NCBI RefSeq assembly: GCF_011516835.1
Contig: NZ_WOTB01000005.1
Coordinates: 62,001-126,000, forward strand
DNA: 64,000 nucleotides
From: Acetobacter musti
GTDB taxonomy: Bacteria; Pseudomonadota; Alphaproteobacteria; Acetobacterales; Acetobacteraceae
Direction of reading: 5' to 3'
The position numbers and the translations under genes are program-made. Position 1 is the stretch's first letter; the number at the start of each line of letters is the position of its first letter. Below the pieces are notes generated by a model that was not told where the DNA came from, ran no database searches, and was given only the letters and a program-made list of their open reading frames with translations. Of this stretch, positions 54,431 to 62,274 are shown piece after piece.

Positions 54431-55714
54431 TTACTGGCCTGTCGATAACTGATCGTAATCGGGAATTCCCGGTTCGATGAACTGCCCGTCACGCATGAGC
54501 CGGCGGCCGGCGCCGGGGCGGCTCAGCATCTCATTCATCGTGCGGGCGTCGGTCAGGATGAAATCCGCGCCTCCGCCGGAGCGGAGCATGGTGTTATGTC
54601 CCATCCAGCGCGCGGGGCGGGTCGTTACGGATTCGGGCCAGTTTCCGACCGGGCTGTCGAGCTGGGCGATGCGGACGCAGCGGGAGAAGACATCCAGCAT
54701 GTCGTAATCGCCGTAAGGAAAAAACGGGTCCCGCACGTTATCGCTGGCGAACATCACGGGGACGCCGGCGGCGGCGAGTTCATGCACCAGGGTGACGCCG
54801 CGCCAGAATGGCGTCGCGCCATGCTTTCTGTCCTGAAGATAAAGATTGCAGGTTGGCAGGCTGACGATACCGATTCCTGAATCGCGGACCCGCGCCACGA
54901 TGTCCTTCTGCCGTCCGGAATCCTGCCGGGAGAGGCTGCAGCAATGTCCGCAGACGATCTTTCCCTGAAATCGCCGGCTGATGGCTTTTTCGGCGATCTG
55001 TTCCAGCGCCGTGCCGTCAGGGAAACCGTTTTCGTCGACATGCAGATCCAGATCGCAGCCATACTCTTCGGCCAGTCCGAACAGGGCGTCGAGACGATCG
55101 GAGGTGACGTTGTCGTGCATGATGACCGCACCGAGCATACCGCCCGGTGTTTCGGCAACAGCCTGTGCAATCCGGACACTTTCCGGATCGAGATAGCGCT
55201 CCAGCATCACGAGGGAGACGGCCTGCAGCGCGATGCGTCCGGCCCATCTGGCCTGCATGTCCCGGAACAGGGGCCAGACAGCTTCACCATGCGCGCCCAT
55301 CGTATCGAGATGTGTCCGCAGAAAGCCGGTTCCGTGGCCCCAGGCGCAGCGAAGCGAAAACTCCATCCGGGCCTGGACATCGTCCGGGGTCCAGAATGCC
55401 TCCCGGTCGCGGTCAACGGCGCCGATGGCGCCGGCGAAGGTGCCGTCGGGGTTGGGCGTACGGTCCCAGATGAAGGATTTGTCGAGATGCGTGTGAATAT
55501 CGGCGAAAAGCGGGAGGACGATCCGGCCGCGTCCGTCGAGGATGTCCGGCATTTCCGCCGGCGCCGTGCCGGCGGGCAGAATATCGGCGAGCGTGCCGCC
55601 GCCGATCAGCAGGTCACAGGACAGGAGATCATCCGGGCCGGCCGGCACCGCCGGAGCGGATGACAGGCAGGCAGGAATGCGGACGTTCCGGATTGTTCCT
55701 GTGCTATTCTGCAT
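54431..55714 (-). CDS. Cytosine-deaminase-like amidohydrolase
   Basis: A 427-residue metal-dependent hydrolase of the CodA type. Metal ligands are in ADIHTHLDKSFI (HxH), GKIVCGHCCSL (His) and VMFASDNVRDPF (Asp); DLDLHVDENGFPD carries the Glu/His pair used for deamination or ring hydrolysis. Relatives act on cytosine, creatinine (creatinine deaminase), N-isopropylammelide or hydantoin-like rings. It begins three bases after the FAD oxidoreductase stop, so the two are co-translated. The context (creatininase-family and flavoprotein neighbours) argues for a heterocyclic nitrogen compound. It lacks a signal peptide. Confidence 0.85.
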   Translation of the reverse strand: MQNSTGTIRNVRIPACLSSAPAVPAGPDDLLSCDLLIGGGTLADILPAGTAPAEMPDILDGRGRIVLPLFADIHTHLDKSFIWDRTPNPDGTFAGAIGAVDRDREAFWTPDDVQARMEFSLRCAWGHGTGFLRTHLDTMGAHGEAVWPLFRDMQARWAGRIALQAVSLVMLERYLDPESVRIAQAVAETPGGMLGAVIMHDNVTSDRLDALFGLAEEYGCDLDLHVDENGFPDGTALEQIAEKAISRRFQGKIVCGHCCSLSRQDSGRQKDIVARVRDSGIGIVSLPTCNLYLQDRKHGATPFWRGVTLVHELAAAGVPVMFASDNVRDPFFPYGDYDMLDVFSRCVRIAQLDSPVGNWPESVTTRPARWMGHNTMLRSGGGADFILTDARTMNEMLSRPGAGRRLMRDGQFIEPGIPDYDQLSTGQ

Positions 55715-55717
55715 CTC

Positions 55718-57061
55718 TCAGACCTGACCGAAGCTGCGCATCTTGCCGGGATTGAGCAGGCCGTCGGGATCGAAACGGCGTTTATCGGCGGCCAGCGCGG
55801 GTGAGACCACGCGATGCGGGCCGCCATCCTCGATGGTGTAGACGTGCGGATTGACGATCAGGACCCCGTGCTCCTCATAGAGCCGGATAATCTCATTCAG
55901 ACGTTCCGGTGTCGTGAACCGGATGACCGGCAGTCCTGCGCAGGACATTTCGCCGTCCATGAGCATGAATTCGAGATGGGTCATCATCTCTTCCGGGGGC
56001 AGAAGCCGGGCCATCTCCATGACCAGATCCACCGTCCCGCGCGGCGGGAATCCGGCCTGGAGATAGGTATAGCCACGATCTTTTTTGAGGACCTGCAGGG
56101 TGGTGTGGTTCCAGGTCAGCTCATACAGCGGAACACGTCCCGGATCGTCTTCGGCTTCCGCGGTTCCGGCGCGATAATAGACGGCGCCACCTGCGGCTTT
56201 CGCCAGTTCGACGGTCGTGGCTGCTCCGGACGGCGCGATCATCAGCAGGACGACGGCATGTCCTGACGGGACATGATCGCGCAGCGGGGCGAAGAACGGC
56301 ACGAGGCCGCCATCCGCGACGGAGACAAGCTTTTTGTCGATTCCGCTCTGCATGGCGAGAGACCGCGCGAAGGTGACCGCTTCGGACAGAGTGGAGAAAG
56401 AGACCGCGATATCCTCCCAGGCGACCCTGGGCGCGACGGGGACCTCGACTTCGGTGACCAGGCCGGTCGTGCCATAGGCATGATTGATGACCTGGGTGTC
56501 CCGGCCCGACAGTTCGACGATTTTCGGGCCGTCCTCCATCGACACGATCTGCGCGGCGAGCACGTTGCCGGGGCAGCGCAGGCCGCCCCAGGCGACGGAG
56601 CCGATTCCGCCGGAGCCGCCGCAGATAAATCCGCCGATCGTCGCCGTCCGTTTCGTGGACGGGAACATCCGCAATTCGCAGCCATATTCGTGCAGCGCGC
56701 GATCCATGGCGAGCATGTTCATGCCGGCCTGCACGCGCGCGACGCCGTCCCGCACCCACAGGAGCTGATCGAGGCCGCTCATATCGACGACCGCGCCGCC
56801 TTTCAGCGGCACCGCCTGACCGTAATTGCCGGTGCCGCCGCCGCGTGGCGTCAGGCAGGTTCCGGTGGCGCGGGCGGCGCGGGCGATGGTCAGCACATCG
56901 CCGGTATCCCGTGGCGTGACGACGCAGGAGGCGGTGAGTCCGTCCAGGGCCGCTTTGAGGAGCGGGCTGTACCAGTAAAAATCACGGCTCTTGCGGCGCA
57001 CGATGGCCGGCTCCGTCACCACCGGCACGTCTCCGAGTGCAGCCAGAAATTCCGCGCTCAT
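55718..57061 (-). CDS. FAD-binding oxidoreductase (GlcD/lactate dehydrogenase type)
   Basis: A 447-residue VAO-fold flavoprotein: the FAD-binding domain contains SCVVTPRDTGDVLTIARAARATGTCLTPRGGGTGNYGQAVPLKGGAVVDMSGLDQLL and STKRTATIGGFICGGSGGIGSVAWGG, and the C-terminal cap has the FDPDGLLNPGKM ending of the FAD-oxidase_C family. It probably oxidises a 2-hydroxy acid or an amine. The operon also encodes a c-type cytochrome, which could accept electrons, though the flavoprotein itself has no signal peptide. The gene ends three bases before the amidohydrolase and follows the creatininase gene by 22 bp. Confidence 0.88.
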   Translation of the reverse strand: MSAEFLAALGDVPVVTEPAIVRRKSRDFYWYSPLLKAALDGLTASCVVTPRDTGDVLTIARAARATGTCLTPRGGGTGNYGQAVPLKGGAVVDMSGLDQLLWVRDGVARVQAGMNMLAMDRALHEYGCELRMFPSTKRTATIGGFICGGSGGIGSVAWGGLRCPGNVLAAQIVSMEDGPKIVELSGRDTQVINHAYGTTGLVTEVEVPVAPRVAWEDIAVSFSTLSEAVTFARSLAMQSGIDKKLVSVADGGLVPFFAPLRDHVPSGHAVVLLMIAPSGAATTVELAKAAGGAVYYRAGTAEAEDDPGRVPLYELTWNHTTLQVLKKDRGYTYLQAGFPPRGTVDLVMEMARLLPPEEMMTHLEFMLMDGEMSCAGLPVIRFTTPERLNEIIRLYEEHGVLIVNPHVYTIEDGGPHRVVSPALAADKRRFDPDGLLNPGKMRSFGQV

Positions 57062-57083
57062 GGCTCTCTGCTCCCTCTTTCGC

Positions 57084-57905
57084 TCACAGACCCAGATCCG
57101 GTGACGCGGGACGTATCTTCTCCAGAGGATAGCGTGAGATTTCCTCTATCAGCTCCAGGAATCCGGCGACGTATTTCTCCGCGACCAGCTCGCCTTTTTC
57201 GGCTGTGGCGATGGAGGCGTCACCTGCCGCGCCCGCCTCGTGCAGATCCTGGGTGTGCCATCCGAACCCGACCCGGCCTTCCGCTTCCAGCCAGCGGAAC
57301 TGGTTCGCCATCTTCAGAGGCCAGGGCACGAAATTTTCGGCCCGGTCCATATGGACGAGATCGGGACGGAGGAAGAGCATCAGCGAGGTCTCGGCATCGC
57401 CGCCGTGAATGCCGTAGCGGCGCTCTTCCGGCGTGAAGAGACCGTCCGGATAACCGAAGGCGCTCCAGCCGGCGCAGACGACGAACATCTCATGCGTGCG
57501 CCGCAGCTCGCGGGCGACGATATCGAGAATCTGCGGCTGGCCGCCATGGGAGTTCAGCAGCACGAGACGACGGATTCCGGCCCGCGCGACGCTCGCGCCG
57601 AGATCGAGCAGCAGGGCGGTCAGTGTTGAGGCGGAGAGGGTCAGTGTTCCGAGATAGGCGATATGTTCGTCGCTTTTCCCGACCGCCTGCATGGGAAGGG
57701 CTGTTACGGGCAGTGTTTCGGGCGCGCGGTCGAGCGCCATGGAGAGCAGGCCGGCATTGATGCAGGCGTCCACGCAGACGGGGAGATGCGGTCCGTGCTG
57801 CTCGATTGCCGCCACCGGCAGGACGGCGACGGTTTCCGGCGGAAGGGTCCGGAACTGACGGGAGACCATTTCCTCCCAGCGACGTGACGGCATCGTATAG
57901 GACAT
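57084..57905 (-). CDS. Creatininase family amidohydrolase
   Basis: A 273-residue creatininase-type enzyme: metal ligands are in AVLPVAAIEQHGPHLPVCVDACI (Glu, His, Asp), LLNSHGGQPQ (His) and HGGDAETSLMLFL (Glu). These enzymes open cyclic amides such as creatinine or hydrolyse formylamino-pyrimidine side chains in riboflavin or mycofactocin routes. Neighbours suggest a catabolic use here. ATG 57905 has AGGGA five bases and AGGAG eleven bases upstream; a GTG at 57935 lacks a good site. It follows the cytochrome gene by 34 bp. Confidence 0.88.
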   Translation of the reverse strand: MSYTMPSRRWEEMVSRQFRTLPPETVAVLPVAAIEQHGPHLPVCVDACINAGLLSMALDRAPETLPVTALPMQAVGKSDEHIAYLGTLTLSASTLTALLLDLGASVARAGIRRLVLLNSHGGQPQILDIVARELRRTHEMFVVCAGWSAFGYPDGLFTPEERRYGIHGGDAETSLMLFLRPDLVHMDRAENFVPWPLKMANQFRWLEAEGRVGFGWHTQDLHEAGAAGDASIATAEKGELVAEKYVAGFLELIEEISRYPLEKIRPASPDLGL

Positions 57906-57939
57906 CTGTTCCCTGTCTCCTGTGATGATCGACACCCGA

Positions 57940-58764
57940 TTATCGATTCTGCGATGGTTGTGTGACGGATGTGGTGGCGGGGCCGACCTGACCGAGCCAG
58001 ACCCGGATCGCGTCGAGATCGGCGTCGGGGATCTGCTCCGCTGTGAAGCCTTTCATGACCGCGTCAGGCCGGACCTGTTCCGGGTGACGGACGGTGCGGT
58101 CAAAACGCTCTTTCGTCAGACGCCGGCTTACCGGGAGGGGGCCTCCGAGATCCGGGCCTCGGGTTCCGTAACCGGCGCCGGACACGCGATGGCACGGGAG
58201 GCAGCTGATCGTGAACACGTCGCGGCCGCGACGGGCCACGCTCCCGGTGGCGGCGGGCAGTTTCGCGTCACGGCCGGGCGTGATCGCCGCCAGATGATCG
58301 ACCCATTGTTCCCGGTCGATCTTCTCCGCTCCCGGACCTGTCCAGACCAGGGCGAAGGGGCCGATATCCTGTCCGTCTCTCCGGGGCCAGGGCTGCTCCT
58401 CGATGGCGATCCAGGCGGAGGTACCGTCGCGGCGCGCCCTGCTGAAAACATCCGGTGGAATCCGGGCGACAAAGTTATCGGTGGCGGCGAAAGAGAGTCC
58501 CTGGTCCGATGACGCAACGAGATGCGGGAGTGGCACGGCCGGCACGGAGGCGCCGAGCGGCTCGCCGGAGCGGGAGAGATCGAGGCGGGTGACGTCCGGG
58601 CGCCGGAGCAGCGCGGAGGCGGAATACTGTTTCGCGGTCGTCCCCTCCCCTACTGTCAGGATTCCGGAGGCGGCATGAGCGGAAGGCAGGCACAGCAGGC
58701 TCATTTCGAGGGCCATGACGACCTTACGGCGCCTGACCGGTCGTGACTGCCGGGCCGATCTCAT
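57940..58764 (-). CDS. Periplasmic mono-heme cytochrome c
   Basis: A 274-residue exported protein: signal peptide with a basic RPVRRRK start and hydrophobic part ending PSAHA. The N-terminal half (ILTVGEGTTAKQYSASALLRRPDVTRLDL...) resembles the molybdopterin-oxidase-like fold found in some dehydrogenase partners; the C-terminal half holds one heme motif CLPCH after GRDVFTISC and a likely axial Met in DAVMKGFTAEQIPDADLDAI. It would carry electrons in the periplasm. It is the first gene of the minus-strand operon, so cytochrome synthesis leads the pathway. Confidence 0.82.
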   Translation of the reverse strand: MRSARQSRPVRRRKVVMALEMSLLCLPSAHAASGILTVGEGTTAKQYSASALLRRPDVTRLDLSRSGEPLGASVPAVPLPHLVASSDQGLSFAATDNFVARIPPDVFSRARRDGTSAWIAIEEQPWPRRDGQDIGPFALVWTGPGAEKIDREQWVDHLAAITPGRDAKLPAATGSVARRGRDVFTISCLPCHRVSGAGYGTRGPDLGGPLPVSRRLTKERFDRTVRHPEQVRPDAVMKGFTAEQIPDADLDAIRVWLGQVGPATTSVTQPSQNR

Positions 58765-58947
58765 GTGGTCTCACCCATTTCCACTCCGTTTCATTCCCGG
58801 ATCGTCATGAGACACCGGTTCGCCGACATTTTACAGCATCAAATCGTTTCCCCGGTGCTGCTTTTTTTGTCTCCTTCAGAGTGCCGATCCTGTGCCATGG
58901 ATAGTGGCGTCAATTAAGCCCGCGCTGATAAAAAACGGAGGATTGCC

Positions 58948-59457
58948 ATGTCTCCCGAACTGACCCGACTCCCCGCCGGGGGGCGCGTTGCAAAGCTTGT
59001 CATGACCGGCTCTCTCGCGGTTTTCGGGCTGCTTGTGGCGTTCAACAACATCACGGATTACGGTTCGAATTTCATGTTCGTTCGCCATGTGCTGGCGATG
59101 GACACGACATTTCCGGGCAATGCGCTGACGTGGCGGGCCATCGGCGCGCACTGGGTCTGGCATGGATTTTATGTGCTGATCATCACGGGCGAGGCCCTGA
59201 CCGGTGTTCTGTTCGCGCTGGCCACATGGGACATGCTGCGGGCGCTGAAATCCGATGACGCGGGGTTCCGGCGCGCCAAACGTTTTGTCCCGCCGGGCAC
59301 GGCGCTGGGTTTTCTGATCTGGTTTCTCGGTTTTTCCGTGGTTGGCGGGGAGTGGTTCGTCATGTGGCAGTCCCAGCTCTGGAATGGCCAGCAGCCGGCT
59401 TTCCGGTTTTTCATGACGATGCTGGGCGTCTGCATTTATGTGATGCAGCCGGAATGA
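58948..59457 (+). CDS. DUF2165 family small membrane protein
   Basis: A 169-residue protein with four membrane helices: KLVMTGSLAVFGLLVAFNNITDYGSNFMFVRHVLAMDTTFPGNALTWRAIG is the DUF2165 opening, then WHGFYVLIITGEALTGVLFALATWDM, TALGFLIWFLGFSVVGGEWFVMWQS and a last helix ending YVMQPE. The family has no known function. It starts the plus-strand operon of the island, divergent from the cytochrome gene across 183 bp. A CGGAGG lies seven bases before ATG 58948. Confidence 0.85.
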   Translation: MSPELTRLPAGGRVAKLVMTGSLAVFGLLVAFNNITDYGSNFMFVRHVLAMDTTFPGNALTWRAIGAHWVWHGFYVLIITGEALTGVLFALATWDMLRALKSDDAGFRRAKRFVPPGTALGFLIWFLGFSVVGGEWFVMWQSQLWNGQQPAFRFFMTMLGVCIYVMQPE

Positions 59458-59563
59458 GCGATCCGGGTGCTGCCGGAAAAGCAGCACTGCGCGAAGGAAA
59501 TGCCTCTTTTAAATTCCTGCGTCATGCCGTTACGATACCGGTATGCATCTGAGCTGAAGGTAT

Positions 59564-60571
59564 ATGATGACCTCTGCGAAAATCGGACGACGGGCGACAT
59601 TTCTGGGCCTTTCCGCCGCGGCCTCCGTGACTGGCCCGATGGCCGCCATGCGGCGCGGCGCGGCGGCTGAGCCGCTCAGGCTGGTCACCAACTGGTATGC
59701 GCAGGCCGAGCTTGGCGGGTTCTACAGCGCGCAGGCCGGGGGGCTCTACGAGAAGCAGGGGCTTGCGGTCACCCTGCAGTCCGGCGGCCCGCAGATCAAC
59801 GCGATGCAGCTGCTGATCGCCGGCGCCTGTGACATGATCATCGGCCAGTCGGAAGCGGTGCTGATGGCGGTTCAGCGGGGCATTCCGCTCGTGACGATCG
59901 GTGCGTGCTATCCGAAATGCATGACCGGGCTGACGGCGCATCCGGACGTGACGGATCTGTCCGGGCTGAAGGACCATGAAATCCTGATCAGCACGGAGGG
60001 CCGGAGCACGTACTGGCCCTGGCTGCGAAAGACCTATGGCTTCAGGGATTCGCAGGCCGGCGTCTATACGTACAATACGCAGCCCTTCATACATAATCCG
60101 AATCTGGCCTTTCAGTCTTTCGTGTCGTCCGAGCCCTGGGCGCTGGAGCAGGCGAAGATTCCGTTCCATTATTTTCTTTTCTCGGACTTCGGGTATCCGA
60201 CCTATACAAACACTCTGGTCGTCTCGCGAAAGACCTTTACCGAGCGCCGGGACGTGCTGGCGCGCTTTCTCTCGGCTTCCGCGGACGGGTGGCTGACCTA
60301 TCTCTACGGCGATGCCGGTCCTGGCGACGTCGCCATCCGCCGGGACAATCCGGGGGTGACGACGGAGCATCTGGCGTGGTCGCGTGAAAAGCTCCGTTCT
60401 ATTCACGCCATGGGGAAAAAGGGCGACCGGCTGTTCTCCATGTCGGATGAACAGTGGGCGAAAATTCAGGACATGGTTGTCGCCTCCGGCGCCGTGGCTG
60501 CGAGCGCGAACTGGAAAGACGCCTGGTCCCTGGAGCTGTCGGACGCCCTGACCCAGGTGGTGCCCGCCTGA
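59564..60571 (+). CDS. ABC transporter substrate-binding protein (NMT1/THI5-like)
   Basis: A 335-residue periplasmic binding protein with a Tat-type signal (GRRATFLGLSAAASV). The mature part is the NMT1/THI5 family: LRLVTNWYAQAELGGFYSAQAGGLYEKQGLAVTLQSGGPQINAMQLLIAGACDMIIGQSEAVLMAV, as in pyrimidine, thiamine-precursor, nitrate, taurine or aromatic-carboxylate carriers. With a cytosine-deaminase-like gene across the divergent promoter, a pyrimidine-like ligand is plausible. It is followed by the ATPase and permease genes. Two ATGs in tandem at 59564 and 59567. Confidence 0.88.
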   Translation: MMTSAKIGRRATFLGLSAAASVTGPMAAMRRGAAAEPLRLVTNWYAQAELGGFYSAQAGGLYEKQGLAVTLQSGGPQINAMQLLIAGACDMIIGQSEAVLMAVQRGIPLVTIGACYPKCMTGLTAHPDVTDLSGLKDHEILISTEGRSTYWPWLRKTYGFRDSQAGVYTYNTQPFIHNPNLAFQSFVSSEPWALEQAKIPFHYFLFSDFGYPTYTNTLVVSRKTFTERRDVLARFLSASADGWLTYLYGDAGPGDVAIRRDNPGVTTEHLAWSREKLRSIHAMGKKGDRLFSMSDEQWAKIQDMVVASGAVAASANWKDAWSLELSDALTQVVPA

Positions 60572-60642
60572 GAATGCCATGCGGCCGGACCACATGGCCG
60601 GTCGGTTGAAAACGGCTTAATACTGAAACAGGATTCCGGAAT

Positions 60643-61437
60643 TTGGTCACAGAAACCGTCACGCTTCAGGCTGTCGAAAAGGTTTTTCCGAACGGTGTTC
60701 GCGGTCTGGCTCCGGTCGATCTGAACATCCGCCAGGGCGAGCTGGTCACGCTGATCGGACCGTCCGGCTGCGGCAAGAGCACGCTCCTGAAGCTGATCGC
60801 CAGTCTGCATGCCCCCACGGCGGGATCGGTTTCCTGGTGGGGTGGTGATTTCTCCCGTGTCGGCAGCGAGGGCAGACGGCTGTCCTTCGTTTTTCAGGAC
60901 CCGACGCTGATGCCGTGGTCAAATGTGACGACGAATGTGCGGCTGCCGCTGGATCTGGATGGCGTGCCGCGCGCGGAGGCGGAGGCGCGTGTTCTGCCCG
61001 CTCTGGAGCAGGTGGGTCTGAGCCATGCGGCGACGCGGTTTCCGGCGCAGCTTTCAGGCGGGATGCGGATGCGTGTCTCGATCGCGCGGGCGCTGGTGAC
61101 AAAGCCGGACCTGCTGCTGATGGACGAACCGTTCGGGGCGCTGGACGAATTCACCCGCAACCGGCTGGACGAGGACATGGCGCGGCTCTGCGCGCGGGAC
61201 GGACTGACGACGATCTTTGTCACCCATTCCCTGTATGAGGCGGCTTTTCTGTCATCGCGGGTGATTGTCATGGCGGCCAGTCCGGGGCGCATTTATGCGG
61301 AATATGCGATCGACCCCGGTATGCCACGGGACGAAAATTTCCGGCTCAGCAATGAATTCGCCGCGATCTGCCGGGACCTCAATGCGCTACTGAGTGAAGT
61401 ATCCCATCTGGATCACCGGACGGAGCAGGCTCAATGA
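60643..61437 (+). CDS. ABC transporter ATP-binding protein
   Basis: A 264-residue NrtD/SsuB-type ATPase: Walker A LIGPSGCGKSTLLKLIA (about 38-54), Q-loop FVFQDPTLMPW, signature AQLSGGMRMRVSIARAL, Walker B LLLMDEPFGALDE and H-loop IFVTHSLYEA. It drives import with the neighbouring permease and binding protein. TTG 60643 is the first start in frame with the family opening and has GGA four bases upstream. It overlaps the permease gene by ATGA. The 71-bp gap after the binding protein gene is G+C rich with short inverted repeats. Confidence 0.93.
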   Translation: MVTETVTLQAVEKVFPNGVRGLAPVDLNIRQGELVTLIGPSGCGKSTLLKLIASLHAPTAGSVSWWGGDFSRVGSEGRRLSFVFQDPTLMPWSNVTTNVRLPLDLDGVPRAEAEARVLPALEQVGLSHAATRFPAQLSGGMRMRVSIARALVTKPDLLLMDEPFGALDEFTRNRLDEDMARLCARDGLTTIFVTHSLYEAAFLSSRVIVMAASPGRIYAEYAIDPGMPRDENFRLSNEFAAICRDLNALLSEVSHLDHRTEQAQ

Positions 61438-62207
61438 CCTCGTCCCGCCTTCTTTCCATCGGCGCTCCGGTTGCTGTCGGCGTGCTTTTCCTCGTGGTCT
61501 GGCAGATCATCTGCCGCGTCTGGAACATTCCGCCTTATCTGATGCCGGCGCCGTCCGATATCGGAGCGTCCCTGATGACCAACGGGCCGGTACTGCTGCA
61601 TGCGCTGCGCAGTACGATGCTGGTTACGCTGATCGCTCTTGGCGTGTCTGTGGTCGCGGGGGTTCTGGTCGCCTTTCTTCTGGTGCAGAGCCGGGTGATC
61701 GAACGCAGTCTGATGCCCTATGTCATCATCCTGCAGGTTACGCCCATTGTCGCCATCGCGCCGCTGATCATCATTCTGGTGAAGACGACGATGCCTGCTC
61801 TGGTGATCTGCGCAACCCTGATCGCGATCTTTCCGATTATTTCCAATACGCTGCAGGGACTCAGGAGCGTCGATCCGGGCCTTGAAGCTTTTTTCCGGAT
61901 GCATAAGGCGTCACGCCTGCAGCTTCTGCTGCGCCTGCGTATTCCCGGTGCCCTGCCCATGTTCATGGCGGGGCTCCGCATCTCCAGCGGGCTGGCGCTG
62001 GTCGGGGCTGTGGTGGCGGAGTTCGTGGCCGGCACCGGAGGGAACAGTGCCGGTCTGGCTTACGAAATTCTTCAGTCAGGCTTTCAGATGGATATTCCGC
62101 GGATGTTCGCGGCGCTGGCGCTCATCACACTGGCCGGCCTTGTTCTGTTCGGCGCCACAGCAGCGCTGCAGCAGCTCGTTCTCCGGCGGTGGCATGAACA
62201 TGGCTGA
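61434..62207 (+). CDS. ABC transporter permease (BPD_transp_1)
   Basis: A 257-residue permease with about six helices: PVAVGVLFLVVWQIICRVW, TMLVTLIALGVSVVAGVLVAFLLVQSR, and the conserved EAA loop region LEAFFRMHKASRLQLLLRLRIPGALPMFMAGLRISSGLALVGAVVAEF typical of NrtB/SsuC/ThiX relatives. It overlaps the ATPase gene by 4 bp. The end of the gene is inside a 15-bp tandem duplication spanning its TGA stop. Substrate as for the binding protein. Confidence 0.92.
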   Translation: MTSSRLLSIGAPVAVGVLFLVVWQIICRVWNIPPYLMPAPSDIGASLMTNGPVLLHALRSTMLVTLIALGVSVVAGVLVAFLLVQSRVIERSLMPYVIILQVTPIVAIAPLIIILVKTTMPALVICATLIAIFPIISNTLQGLRSVDPGLEAFFRMHKASRLQLLLRLRIPGALPMFMAGLRISSGLALVGAVVAEFVAGTGGNSAGLAYEILQSGFQMDIPRMFAALALITLAGLVLFGATAALQQLVLRRWHEHG

Positions 62208-62274
62208 GAAACCGGGGGCTGAGAAACCGGAGGCATTGATGCCAGAGGCATGGATAAAGGAGCATCTCCGCTGA
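62200..62274 (+). CDS. Possible 24-codon coupling ORF between permease and hydrolase genes
   Basis: ATG 62200 opens a frame of 24 codons (MAEKPGAEKPEALMPEAWIK...) whose TGA overlaps the ATG of the hydrolase gene (TGATG). It begins inside the last codons of the permease. It may only reflect the repeat; a translational-coupling role is speculative. Confidence 0.25.
   Translation: MAEKPGAEKPEALMPEAWIKEHLR
62202..62231. repeat. 15-bp tandem duplication over the permease stop codon
   Basis: GGCTGAGAAACCGGG is followed directly by GGCTGAGAAACCGGA. The first copy holds the permease TGA (62205-62207). Confidence 0.8.

Noticed and set aside
58834..58869. CAGCA...TGCTG followed by seven T in the divergent region before DUF2165
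   Set aside because: The stem is only five bp with a 17-base loop, and the place is upstream of both genes, so a terminator is unlikely.
60572..60642. Short inverted repeats (CGGCC/GGCCG and CCATG/CATGG) between the binding protein and ATPase genes
   Set aside because: Stems of five bp compete with each other; a real RNA processing hairpin cannot be claimed.
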